Shown piece by piece: positions 26,012-34,674 of a stretch of DNA of 64,000 bases. The translations under genes were made by a program, and so were the position numbers. Under the pieces are notes generated by a model, which had not been told where the DNA came from, made no database searches, and was given only the letters and a program-made list of their open reading frames with translations. This DNA comes from Planctomycetales bacterium. Lineage in GTDB: Bacteria > Planctomycetota > Planctomycetia > Planctomycetales > Planctomycetaceae. Each line of letters starts with the position of its first letter. The first letter of the stretch is position 1. The stretch lies in contig JAPLOA010000034.1 of the NCBI GenBank assembly GCA_026400835.1, forward strand, positions 1 through 64,000, given 5' to 3'.

Positions 26012-27592
26012 ATGCAAGCGAAGTGGATTGGAGATCACGGTCGACTTTTCCCTGCACTCGATGCTTATTCGCACTTTGATGTTGGGATACATCTCTTGCC
26101 TGCTTCAGACGGACACGCGAAAACGCCAACTCTGAACTCCGTGTTTCCGTTGCCGTTGTCTGACTTTGAATATTACATGTTGCTGGATGATCGGCCGACT
26201 CATCCGATGGTCTTTGTCATGGTGTTGGATGTCAGCGGGGAGTTGCGTCAAGCTTCCTTACGGGAATCATTGAGCCAGCTGATTCAGTCGCATCCGTTGC
26301 TGAACTGTCGAGTTGAGAAGCGTGCGCAAGCGGGTTGGTGCTGGGTTCCCTTTTCGACACAGCCTTCTGTTCTGAACTGGGAGAATGTCACCGCGGATGC
26401 AGTGCGTGAATTTGTGCCTGCGGTTCGAAGTCTGGATATCCACTCGTCGCCGGGAATTCACTTGCACGTGAAAGCTGCGGAATCCGCTGCTCGCATTGTC
26501 CTTTGGTTGCATCATGCGTGCTGTGATGGCATTGCGGCGCTGCAGCTTGTCGGCGAATTGATGGCTCGCTACGGACAACACACGGCAGAACCCGGCGCAA
26601 AGCAGCCCGAGTTTCCACCTGTCGATGTTCACAAGTTGCGGGAGCGGGAAAATTACGAAACGGGCGACGCAGCCGCGCGACGGCAAAAGCGATCTCTGGG
26701 ACGCATCATCGGGAAAGTTTCACGACTCCTGTTGCGAGCACCAGTGATCCTCGCCGGGTCCGCAGATCTGGCCAGCAGACCCTTGCCGGGTTTATCAAAT
26801 GATGCGATAAGCTCTGTTGCTGGCTCCGCGGGATCATTGCTGTGCGCTATCAACAGTGCAGTGATCTCAAAGACAACATACCGTGCGTTGCGGGCCGTCG
26901 CGGCGCAGCAGGATGCTTCTATCAATGATCTGTTTATCAGAGAAATGATTTTGCAGATTCGTCAATGGAATCGACGCGGCGGAGTATCGTTCGGCCGACG
27001 CTGGATCCGTCTTGCGATACCGCTCAGCATGCGAACCAATGTGCATGACAATATGCCAGCCGCGAATGTGGTGAGCTATGCTTTGGTCACCCGCCGGGAA
27101 AAAGATTGCGACGATCCCGCTGCACTGCTGCGATCAATCCATCAACAAACCAGCGACGTGTTGTACAACCGCGAGGGAATTGTTTGTCTCAAACTGTTCA
27201 GGATCCTGCGCAAAATTCCGGGAGCGATGAAAGCGTTTCTGAGCTTCAAAACGGTGCTGAGTACGATGGTGCTGGCCAACGTCGGGGATGTTCGCAAGCG
27301 GTTCAGCGGTCGATTTCCCCTCCTGCGGGGCAAATGGGTCGCTGGTAACATTATCGTGGAACAGATTCACGGTGTCGCACCCGTACGCCCAAATACTCGA
27401 ATCTCGATGTCGATCGGCGATTACGCAGGTGAGCTTTCGATCAGTCTGCGAGCAGACAGTCTCGCCATCGACGCCCAGCACGCGAACGAGTTTCTTTGTG
27501 AGTATGTCTGCCGTCTTCAGGATCTAGCGACCATCTCAGCATCAGCGACGCCAGATGCATTAGCGACGCCAGATGAAGTCGACGCCGGATAA
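26012..27592 (+). CDS. Condensation/wax-ester-synthase-like acyltransferase
   Basis: A 526-residue protein with the acyltransferase motif HHxxxDG at 167-173 (LHHACCDGIAALQL), where the second His is the catalytic base in condensation domains and WS/DGAT enzymes. The N-terminal half starts with a substrate-tunnel-like segment (PLSDFEYYMLLDDRPTHPM). The C-terminal half has IRLAIPLSMRTN and NVGDVRKRF, which fit the second lobe. There is no carrier-protein or adenylation domain, so it is a standalone enzyme acting on CoA thioesters or a free carrier protein. The start ATG at 26012 leaves about 40 unusual leading residues. A short tandem (A-T-P-D-A-L-A-T-P-D) ends the protein. Confidence 0.75.
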   Translation: MQAKWIGDHGRLFPALDAYSHFDVGIHLLPASDGHAKTPTLNSVFPLPLSDFEYYMLLDDRPTHPMVFVMVLDVSGELRQASLRESLSQLIQSHPLLNCRVEKRAQAGWCWVPFSTQPSVLNWENVTADAVREFVPAVRSLDIHSSPGIHLHVKAAESAARIVLWLHHACCDGIAALQLVGELMARYGQHTAEPGAKQPEFPPVDVHKLRERENYETGDAAARRQKRSLGRIIGKVSRLLLRAPVILAGSADLASRPLPGLSNDAISSVAGSAGSLLCAINSAVISKTTYRALRAVAAQQDASINDLFIREMILQIRQWNRRGGVSFGRRWIRLAIPLSMRTNVHDNMPAANVVSYALVTRREKDCDDPAALLRSIHQQTSDVLYNREGIVCLKLFRILRKIPGAMKAFLSFKTVLSTMVLANVGDVRKRFSGRFPLLRGKWVAGNIIVEQIHGVAPVRPNTRISMSIGDYAGELSISLRADSLAIDAQHANEFLCEYVCRLQDLATISASATPDALATPDEVDAG

Positions 27593-28012
27593 GAGTTCGG
27601 ACGGCGTGGCGGAATGAGCCGGTATGGGGCGAGTTTTGCAGGCCGAAGCAATTTCTCAACATTTATTTGACGCACCGCATCCTCGACCTATGTTTCTCTG
27701 GCTGACGCGGAAATCGACTCACGGAGTGCAAGCGATGACCACAATGACAGCAAAGAAATATCATTCGACTTAACAGCGCGGTAAGGAAAGCTAGGAGCTT
27801 TGAGGGGACCTTGCCGCGCTGTTGATTTTTTTGCGCGCCAACCGATTTCAAGCTGCAAATCCCCCCGATTGTTAGAATACGTCAACTGAACTGACTTTTC
27901 TGATTTTTCCGTAAAGTCCGACTTTGACGTTTGCCGATGACGACCGAGAGGCGATCCTGCGCCATCAGTTTTCTGCAGGATCGAAGACCGCTCTCCTGCC
28001 GGCGAAACACGG
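27593..28012. other. Intergenic stretch, no feature seen
   Basis: About 420 bases between two plus-strand genes. Frames on the minus strand are open but lack any motif and have unlike composition. I see no clear promoter, hairpin or repeat. Confidence 0.5.
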
Positions 28013-30649
28013 ATGAACGCTAACAACTCGTTCCGAACATCAATCACCGTACTGACTGTCGCAACGATCGTCGGCTGTGTCGTGATTCTGTTGAGTGGCC
28101 TTTCGAAGTTTCGACTTCGCTCGTTCACCGATGATAAAGCGATGGTCTCTTCTGCAGATCAGAAGCTCCGAAATCGCTTTGGTGAATTCTACCCTGTTGA
28201 ACGCCGACTTCCGGTCGCTGAATCCGGCTTTGCCGCAACGTCGAGCAACAAATCGGCTCAAAAAATTATCCACAGTGCTTCCCAGATCAGCACCTTCAAC
28301 GAAGTCGTCACGACGACACCAGATGACGACAGATCTGAATACGAGAGCGCTGAAGTATTGACTTCATGGACTTCCGGAACATCAGCCGGAACGCCTCAGG
28401 TTTCCGTGCCGGTGACTGTCAACGTCAATAACGGCGATCTGATGGCGACGCTGATTGAGACTCGGGAAAAGCTGGCCGAAATGAAGGTGCAGCAGTCCGC
28501 ACTCCGAGATGACCAGAGAGTTTTCTCTTATCAAGTGCACAAGAGCGGATCGAATACTGTCACAAGTTCCGGCATTGGTGCTGCCGTCGCAGGGTCATCA
28601 GTAGTCCGTGCCACAAGTTCCGAAAGTAGCGTCCCAGAACCATTAACGTCGCCATCCGTAAAGGCTGAAGTTAAGACGGGAGGGAACTCTTCACCGACTC
28701 CGAAAACTCCTGATTCGAACATCGAGGAAGATGTCTCGTTTGAACCCATCGCTCCACCTCAGATGCCTGCTGCGGAAGCGGACGATGACACGACAGTGCC
28801 AGTGATCGAACCGATCAGCTACTTCGTCGAAGAGAGAGTCGATGAATCGGCTCGCGGGACACATTCGACGCGAGCCACTGAATCGGCTCGAGTAAGACAG
28901 GCAGCCATTGTTTCAGAAGAGACCGTCGTGCAGTTTCCTCCGCTGGATGAAGTCGAGCCGGACTCCGAGGCGCCGGCTTCACTACCGGAACTGAACTTTG
29001 AGCAGTCGTTGCCAGAGGAATCTTCCGATGTTCCTGTACTGAGCATCGAGAGCAAAGCCATAGCCATCGAAGCCAGCAAAAGCGATGCGGTAACGACCAA
29101 CTCAAAAGAGACATCCGCCGAACCGACTCTCTCCGACTTTTTTGCTGCTGATACCAATCCGGCTTCTGTGCAGAACGTAGCAGCGGCGGGCCATCCCGAA
29201 CAATCATCGACCACTGAAACATCGACCACTGAATCATCGGCTAAAGAATTCTCGGCTACAGAATTCTCGGCCATCAGATCCGCACGAACACGCGAGGAGC
29301 TTTCAAAGACTTTTGCGGCTGTGCGAGGGCTACCGCCAGAAGATTTGTTCAGTGACCGAGAAACGGCATTTGTAAAGCCGATGGACCCCGCTGAGCCTGT
29401 TCCGCAAACGCCGGTGCCGGAAGTGCCCTCTACTGAAGTGCCAATGCCACCCGTCACTCCTGAGAGTTCGGGTTTGGCATCGACTGCAGACTCCCCCGAC
29501 GATGAGAAAGCCTCCACGACCACTCCTCCGACGATATCATTTATCGAATCGGCGGGTGATCGTTTGGTGGTTCGAGCAACAAGCGCGGCATCTCCAGTGG
29601 AGCTGGAGTTTGGTGAACCCTCCGCCCCGAGCCCGGGGCTGTCTCAGAGCGAGAACCCTGGTAGCCCGACGACACCGTCGATGCCGCTTGCAGATCAGAA
29701 GCCGGAACGCTGGCTCAAGTATCGCTCTCGGATCCATGAGAAGTATGGTTCTTCCCCTTCGACACCTGTGCCGCCGATTCCTGAAATTGCAGTCAGCGAG
29801 ATGCCTGAACTGCCCGGTTCGTCGATCATGGAGCCCGCACTGGTCCCGCCCGTCATCGACAATTCATTGGCCGAATCGGGACTGGATAGTTCTGACATTG
29901 GCAACACGATCACTGATTCTCCATTGATGATTCCGGATGAAGATGGAACAACTGAGATTGCACAGAATAGTGACTCCGAGAAACTCAGTTCGTCATCGCT
30001 GCCGCCAATTCCTGAACTGGCTCCGGTTCCGGTGCCGGGAGAGAAGTCCACTCATGCGGGGAATAAGGCCCAGGAAAGTTTGGTCTATGAACCACAGCCC
30101 GTAATGGACCGAATCAATGAGATCCATTCGGAAATGAATTCAGCACCGTCGCCGATGGTCTCATCCGCGTCACCGATGATGGCTCCGCGCGCGATGCCGC
30201 AGAAGTCCGGGAGCAACTTGCCGTTTGCGACAACGTTTCGAAGAATCCATAAGCGAGTCGCATGGATGTCAGATGCAATGCATTCGCCGGAGAAGAAAAC
30301 GGCGCAACATAGCCCCAACGGGACAAGCTCTCCGACAACGAAACGCAATCAGCCAGGTATTCCCCGGGCGACTCAGAAGCATGGCCCGGCCGTGGCGAAG
30401 AAGTCTTCACCTTCGCAGCCGATGCAACTACCAAAATTGACGCTGCCAAAGTTCACCGTTCAGAATTTTGCTTTGCCAAAGGTCAATTTCCAGCCCATAC
30501 AGGCCCCGTCGCTTCAGATGCCGATGCTGGATACTCCTGACTGGCTGGCTTGCCCGCCTGACGTATTCGCCCCGGTCCGCAATTCGACCGCATTACACCG
30601 AGTGATGTCGACAGTGCAGTTTGCGGGACAGCCGCAGGTTCTGAAGTGA
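28013..30649 (+). CDS. Long disordered protein with N-terminal membrane anchor
   Basis: An 878-residue protein. A single hydrophobic segment at about 9-30 (ITVLTVATIVGCVVILLSG) would anchor it, leaving nearly all of the chain outside the cytoplasm. The rest is rich in Pro, Ser, Glu and Thr with no domain I can name. Short motifs recur, such as PPIPE (three times), EFSATEFSA and runs of VPVP/VPPV. A short helical segment lies near 148-165 (TLIETREKLAEMKVQQSAL). The last 70 residues are Lys/Pro-rich and then more ordered (LPKLTLPKFTVQNFALPKV, DTPDWLACPPDV). It may be a spacer or envelope-spanning protein. Although its composition is biased, the very long frame and clean start support it as a gene. 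Confidence 0.7.
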   Translation: MNANNSFRTSITVLTVATIVGCVVILLSGLSKFRLRSFTDDKAMVSSADQKLRNRFGEFYPVERRLPVAESGFAATSSNKSAQKIIHSASQISTFNEVVTTTPDDDRSEYESAEVLTSWTSGTSAGTPQVSVPVTVNVNNGDLMATLIETREKLAEMKVQQSALRDDQRVFSYQVHKSGSNTVTSSGIGAAVAGSSVVRATSSESSVPEPLTSPSVKAEVKTGGNSSPTPKTPDSNIEEDVSFEPIAPPQMPAAEADDDTTVPVIEPISYFVEERVDESARGTHSTRATESARVRQAAIVSEETVVQFPPLDEVEPDSEAPASLPELNFEQSLPEESSDVPVLSIESKAIAIEASKSDAVTTNSKETSAEPTLSDFFAADTNPASVQNVAAAGHPEQSSTTETSTTESSAKEFSATEFSAIRSARTREELSKTFAAVRGLPPEDLFSDRETAFVKPMDPAEPVPQTPVPEVPSTEVPMPPVTPESSGLASTADSPDDEKASTTTPPTISFIESAGDRLVVRATSAASPVELEFGEPSAPSPGLSQSENPGSPTTPSMPLADQKPERWLKYRSRIHEKYGSSPSTPVPPIPEIAVSEMPELPGSSIMEPALVPPVIDNSLAESGLDSSDIGNTITDSPLMIPDEDGTTEIAQNSDSEKLSSSSLPPIPELAPVPVPGEKSTHAGNKAQESLVYEPQPVMDRINEIHSEMNSAPSPMVSSASPMMAPRAMPQKSGSNLPFATTFRRIHKRVAWMSDAMHSPEKKTAQHSPNGTSSPTTKRNQPGIPRATQKHGPAVAKKSSPSQPMQLPKLTLPKFTVQNFALPKVNFQPIQAPSLQMPMLDTPDWLACPPDVFAPVRNSTALHRVMSTVQFAGQPQVLK

Positions 30650-30835
30650 TGCAAATCGAAGAACGGTCTCGTTGACCGCGAAATTGCAGGAAATTTCCAT
30701 CGTGATCACTCCCGCCGCAGTGTTCTCAGTGTCGGGATGGGCGAGCCGCCTCTGGAAATAGTTTCCCGTCCGAACTACGATCTTCTCCCTGTCTAGCCAA
30801 CGTCCTGTGTCGCTGAAGCATGAGAGCCCGCTGCA

Positions 30836-31198
30836 ATGCCAAAGGTTAAGTTTGTCAACGAGAAAGTCACGGTTGACGCAAACCAGGGAGATGACCTCCG
30901 GACGGTCGCCCGTAAGAATGGTGTTCAGCTTTATTCAGGGCCGCACAAGATTGTGAACTGCATGGGCATGGGAACATGCTGCAGTTGCAACGTGATCATC
31001 ACCAAGGGCAAAGAGAACGTCTCGAAGAAGGGCGTTCTGGAGATGCTTTGGAAATGGTTGAATCCTCTGCTTGGGCTGAAGATCTTCAGCAACCCGGAGA
31101 AGGAAGTTCGCCTGGCCTGTCAGACTCGCGTGTCTGGTGACGTTGAGGTTGAAACTCATCCTCCGATCAACTGGCACGGCGAAAAATTCTGGAACTAA
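30836..31198 (+). CDS. [2Fe-2S] ferredoxin-like protein
   Basis: A 120-residue protein with a beta-grasp ferredoxin outline. The cluster ligands follow the adrenodoxin spacing C-x5-C-x2-C in NCMGMGTCCSCNV, with the fourth Cys in LACQTRVSGDVEV. An insert of about 20 residues (KKGVLEMLWKWLNPLLGLKI) lies between the third and fourth ligands, longer than usual, and adds hydrophobic residues that could form a docking surface. It would pass single electrons. The ATG at 30836 is clear. No redox partner is encoded in the same direction next to it; the Lut operon downstream converges on it. Confidence 0.85.
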   Translation: MPKVKFVNEKVTVDANQGDDLRTVARKNGVQLYSGPHKIVNCMGMGTCCSCNVIITKGKENVSKKGVLEMLWKWLNPLLGLKIFSNPEKEVRLACQTRVSGDVEVETHPPINWHGEKFWN

Positions 31199-31370
31199 TG
31201 CTCCGCCTGAATAATGAGTTCCGGTGGGATGTTGCGGTTCTGAGCTTGAAAGCGCTAGGTTAGAGATTGAGTTTTCTGTCCCGCATGTGGCAAGAACGCG
31301 AAACCATCGATCGTTCTTCTTCACTGAGTAAGCCGGTTTGTAAGCTTCGTGATTCATCTGTGTTCTCTGT

Positions 31371-31415
31371 GCTATCTGTGGTGAAAATGCGACTCTGTTT
31401 TTGACCACAGATAGC
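31371..31415. repeat. Inverted repeat in the ferredoxin-lutC intergenic region
   Basis: GCTATCTGTGGT (31371-31382) and ACCACAGATAGC (31404-31415) are perfect inverted arms around a 21-base loop. It sits between two convergent genes and might stop transcription, though a clean T tract is missing. The rest of 31199-31690 shows no gene. Confidence 0.5.
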
Positions 31416-31690
31416 GGAGATTTCACGGATAAGGTTGCAGTCAGAGCGTCACTCGAAGCCTGAGCATCTGGGCCAATATCGCGCTGTCCTCACTGACCGG
31501 GGTTGATCCGAATTAAGGGCCGGTCCCGGAATAACTTCCGGCTTGCCTCAATTGGCGACTCAATCGTTGCGACAAGTTCGCGCTGGCGGACGCAGGCACA
31601 CCACAGACGGAAGTTGTTTCGAGCCAGTTTCTAAGGGCTCAGTATCAACTTATCGCACGGTCCTGGTTGAATTGATTCCGAACTTGAGCT

Positions 31691-32311
31691 TCAAAGTTCG
31701 TCAATCAGGTAGACCGTCAAAGACCGAGCCCCGTGAGCACCAATCACCAGAGATTGCTCGATATCAGCGGTCTTGGATGGGCCGGAGATGAATCCCGCGA
31801 AACGATGCTCGCCGATCCTGATGCGAGCGTACGCTTCGTGCATGTTGTTGACGATCTGCGAGGCCGGAACCACCAGAGAAATGTGCTGTGGGATAAAGTA
31901 GAGCACTCGATGATGGACGGTATCGTCCGTCACCCAGATCGCTCCATTCTCTGCCACACAGAAGTGACCTCGCAGAACCGCGTAATCGACGTTCTCCAAC
32001 TGATGAGGATCGTTAATCGCTTTCAGATCGAACGTCGTGTCACCAAGTCCCGGAACCATCGTGCAGCGAACCTTGCCCTTCGCCCACGGCTCCAGAGTTC
32101 GCAAATGAGCATCGGCTTCGGCGACCGTTTTCACATGCACCGTCTGACCGCCGACGAACTTCAGGACTTCTGAAAACCGAGCTTCTCGATCCTCAAATGT
32201 CTGCCATGGCCCGGTCGCTTCCAGCTCCGGCAATGGGGCAGACTGTGGCAGCGCAGCGCGGATTTTGGCGAGGATTGTTTCACGAGAAGATTTGGGGGCT
32301 TTTGCAATCAT
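31691..32311 (-). CDS. lutC: LutC-like lactate utilisation protein (LUD domain)
   Basis: A 206-residue LUD-domain protein. LutC, with LutA and LutB, forms the iron-sulphur L-lactate oxidation system. The conserved core is visible in ENVDYAVLRGHFCVAENGAI, LYFIPQHISLVVPASQIVNN and GPSKTADIEQSLVIGAHGAR. The start MIAKAPKSS at 32311 overlaps the lutB stop by four bases, so the longer upstream frame is not used. It is the last gene of the aminotransferase-lutA-lutB-lutC operon on the minus strand. Confidence 0.9.
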   Translation of the reverse strand: MIAKAPKSSRETILAKIRAALPQSAPLPELEATGPWQTFEDREARFSEVLKFVGGQTVHVKTVAEADAHLRTLEPWAKGKVRCTMVPGLGDTTFDLKAINDPHQLENVDYAVLRGHFCVAENGAIWVTDDTVHHRVLYFIPQHISLVVPASQIVNNMHEAYARIRIGEHRFAGFISGPSKTADIEQSLVIGAHGARSLTVYLIDEL

Positions 32312-33690
32312 GACTTTCCACCGCCCTTCTGTTTCTGTCGTTCGGCGTACTGTTGCCGGAATGATTGCTTCGGAGCATCCGGAAGGTCGCGTTGCTTGCC
32401 CCACGCATTGAGCGGGTTATAGATCAGGAATCGCGGCATGAAACGCAGCGAGGCTCGAGCGATCCCTCCGAGCAGATTGAAGAGCCATGTCCGCGACATG
32501 ACTCCCGAGACAACCTTCATGGACAGCTTCTTGGAGGTTCCGATCAGGCGTTTGTTGTCAAGCAGCTCGCGCAACGTAAACAACTGCTGATGAAGATCGA
32601 TTTTTACCGGGCATACGTCAGTGCACGATCCACAAAGTGTACAGGCAAACGGCAGCGTATTGTGTTTTTCCGGAGTTTGGAGCGGAGTCAGAATCGATCC
32701 GATTGGACCAGGCACTGTGGCTTCGTAACTATGGCCTCCGCTACGACGATAGACCGGACACGTATTCATGCAGGCTCCGCAGCGAATACAGTCGAGGCTG
32801 CGACGAAACTCGGGAGATTTCAGGATCTCACTGCGACCGTTGTCAACGATCACAACATGCATCTCACAGCCGGGCTGCGGACCATGAAAATGCGACGAGT
32901 ACGTGGTCACCGGCTGACCGGTGGCCGAACGAGCCAGCAGCCTCAGGAACACGCTCAGGTCTTTTGCTCGAGGAAGCAGTTTTTCCATGCCCATGCAGGC
33001 GATATGAATCTTCGGCAGACCAACTCCAAGGTCTGCGTTGCCCTCGTTGGTGCAGATCACGATGCCGCCAGTTTCAGCAATGGCGAAGTTGACGCCGGTC
33101 AGTCCTGCATCCGCCCGGCAGAAACGTTCCCGCAGGTGATTTCGAGCCGCTTCAGTGAGATAGTTCGGATCCGAGGCGCCCTTTTCTGTTCCCAGATGCT
33201 CATGAAAACATTCGCCGACTTCTTCTTTGCGAATGTGAATCGCAGGCAGCACAATGTGGCTGGGAGTTTCCTTGCGAAGCTGCACGATGCGTTCACCAAG
33301 GTCTGAGTCGACCACATCAATTCCGTGTTCTTCCAGAAACGGATTCAGATGACACTCTTCGGTCAGCATCGACTTACTTTTGACCAGTCGCTTAACACTG
33401 TGACGCCGCAGAATACTGAGCACAATCTCGTTATGTTCATGAGCATCCGCGGCCCAGTGCACCACGATCCCATTCTTCGTCGCATTCGCTTCGAACTGTT
33501 CCAGATACTCGGCCATACGCGACTGGGTATGACGCTTGATGTTTGAGGCTGTTTCGCGAAGCAGTTCCCACTCCGGAACGCTGGACGCCATGCGGTCGCG
33601 TTTCTCACGCACAAACCACAGCGCCTTATCGTGCCACTGCGCACGTTCGCGGTTGTCGACAAATGCCTGAGCTAGAGCGGGATGTGCCAT
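32308..33690 (-). CDS. lutB: LutB-like iron-sulphur protein
   Basis: A 460-residue protein. The N-terminal two-thirds is a LUD domain (VHWAADAHEHNEIVLSILRR, AETGGIVICTNEGNADLG). Two [4Fe-4S] motifs follow: CIRCGACMNTCPVYRRSG and CTLCGSCTDVCPVKI. A C-terminal amphipathic region may associate with the membrane. This is the usual LutB/YkgF order. It would relay electrons from lactate oxidation. It overlaps lutC by four bases and is separated from lutA by about 110 bases that hold a palindromic element. Confidence 0.92.
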   Translation of the reverse strand: MAHPALAQAFVDNRERAQWHDKALWFVREKRDRMASSVPEWELLRETASNIKRHTQSRMAEYLEQFEANATKNGIVVHWAADAHEHNEIVLSILRRHSVKRLVKSKSMLTEECHLNPFLEEHGIDVVDSDLGERIVQLRKETPSHIVLPAIHIRKEEVGECFHEHLGTEKGASDPNYLTEAARNHLRERFCRADAGLTGVNFAIAETGGIVICTNEGNADLGVGLPKIHIACMGMEKLLPRAKDLSVFLRLLARSATGQPVTTYSSHFHGPQPGCEMHVVIVDNGRSEILKSPEFRRSLDCIRCGACMNTCPVYRRSGGHSYEATVPGPIGSILTPLQTPEKHNTLPFACTLCGSCTDVCPVKIDLHQQLFTLRELLDNKRLIGTSKKLSMKVVSGVMSRTWLFNLLGGIARASLRFMPRFLIYNPLNAWGKQRDLPDAPKQSFRQQYAERQKQKGGGKS

Positions 33691-33740
33691 GGTGATGGTT
33701 CAGAAACGGTGAGTAATAAGATCGTGGCAGAAACAGCAAC

Positions 33741-33791
33741 CCGTCGACGGAGCGACGGGCGTACCGTACACCCGTCGCTCCGCCGACGGGA
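33741..33791. repeat. 51-bp palindrome between lutA and lutB
   Basis: Arms CCCGTCGACGGAGCGACGGG and CCCGTCGCTCCGCCGACGGG differ at one position when folded, with a GTAC-containing centre. A near-identical element lies at 34597-34647. Both sit in gaps of the same operon, like mobile REP-type elements or RNA-processing hairpins. Confidence 0.85.
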
Positions 33792-33800
33792 ATTCAATCT

Positions 33801-34565
33801 TCAGGTCGCAACTTTTGTAACGCCAATCGCCTCCGCCATGATCTCGGCGAAGTGCATGACTCGCATTGGGATCTTACGCCGGCGAATAATGCCTTCGAGG
33901 TGCATCAGGCAGGACATGTCGCCCGCTGTCAGAACTTCCGTCCCGGAACTGACATGGTCGTTCACGCGATCGTCGCCCATCATGCACGAGATCGCTTCTT
34001 CGGCGACAGCAAATGTTCCACCGAATCCGCAGCATTCGTCACGACGAGATAACTTCGAGAAGCGAATCCCCTCAAGCCCCGTCAGCAGCGATTCCATCAT
34101 GCTGTCGCGAGGCTTCATGACTTCAGAAGACGGCCCCAGCCGAAGCTCACGCAGCCCATGGCAACTTTGATGCAGCCCAACCTGATGAGGAAACCGGCCG
34201 GGTACATCGGCAACCTTCAGCACGGTCGTCAGAAACTCACTCAGCTCCAGAGTTCTGCGGCGTACCGTGGCTGAGCGTTCATCGTGATGATCACACAAAT
34301 GGTCATAATGATTGCGAACCATCGAAACGCAACTGCCGGACGGTGCGACGACGTATTCATAACCATCAAACGTGTTGACGAATTTTTCGGCCAGCGGGCG
34401 AGCTTCATCCATGCAGCCGCTGTTCGCCATCGGCTGCCCGCAACACGTCTGCGCTTCGGGGAATTCCACCTCGACGCCGAAATGCTCCAGCACCGCCACC
34501 GTTGCCATCCCAACATTAGGATAGAACTGGTCGATATAACACGGGATGAACAACGCGACTTTCAT
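33801..34565 (-). CDS. lutA: LutA-like CCG-domain oxidoreductase subunit
   Basis: A 254-residue protein from ATG 34565 (MKVALFIPCYIDQFYPNVG). It contains two CCG-type iron-sulphur motifs, TCCGQPMANSG and RRDECCGFGGTFA, which in LutA/GlpC-like subunits bind an unusual cluster. This is the size and start usual for LutA. The longer frame upstream includes the palindromic element and is rejected. It lies downstream of the aminotransferase gene and upstream of lutB on the minus strand. Confidence 0.9.
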   Translation of the reverse strand: MKVALFIPCYIDQFYPNVGMATVAVLEHFGVEVEFPEAQTCCGQPMANSGCMDEARPLAEKFVNTFDGYEYVVAPSGSCVSMVRNHYDHLCDHHDERSATVRRRTLELSEFLTTVLKVADVPGRFPHQVGLHQSCHGLRELRLGPSSEVMKPRDSMMESLLTGLEGIRFSKLSRRDECCGFGGTFAVAEEAISCMMGDDRVNDHVSSGTEVLTAGDMSCLMHLEGIIRRRKIPMRVMHFAEIMAEAIGVTKVAT

Positions 34566-34596
34566 TCGATGTGCTCGAAACCCATTTCGGGCTAGT

Positions 34597-34647
34597 CCCA
34601 TCGGCGGAGCGACGGGTGTACCGTACACCCGTCGCTCCGCCGACGGG
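34597..34647. repeat. 51-bp palindrome between aminotransferase and lutA
   Basis: Nearly perfect inverted repeat: the arms CCCATCGGCGGAGCGACGGG and CCCGTCGCTCCGCCGACGGG differ at one position, and the stem continues to a one-base centre (GTGTAC, C, GTACAC). It is a second copy of the element at 33741-33791. Confidence 0.85.
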
Positions 34648-34674
34648 ATGAATTCTTCAGGCCAGAACCGCCAC

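Noticed and set aside
27688-28128. A 146-codon minus-strand frame before the disordered protein
   Set aside because: It overlaps the start of the plus-strand gene, has no motif and has composition unlike the coding regions.
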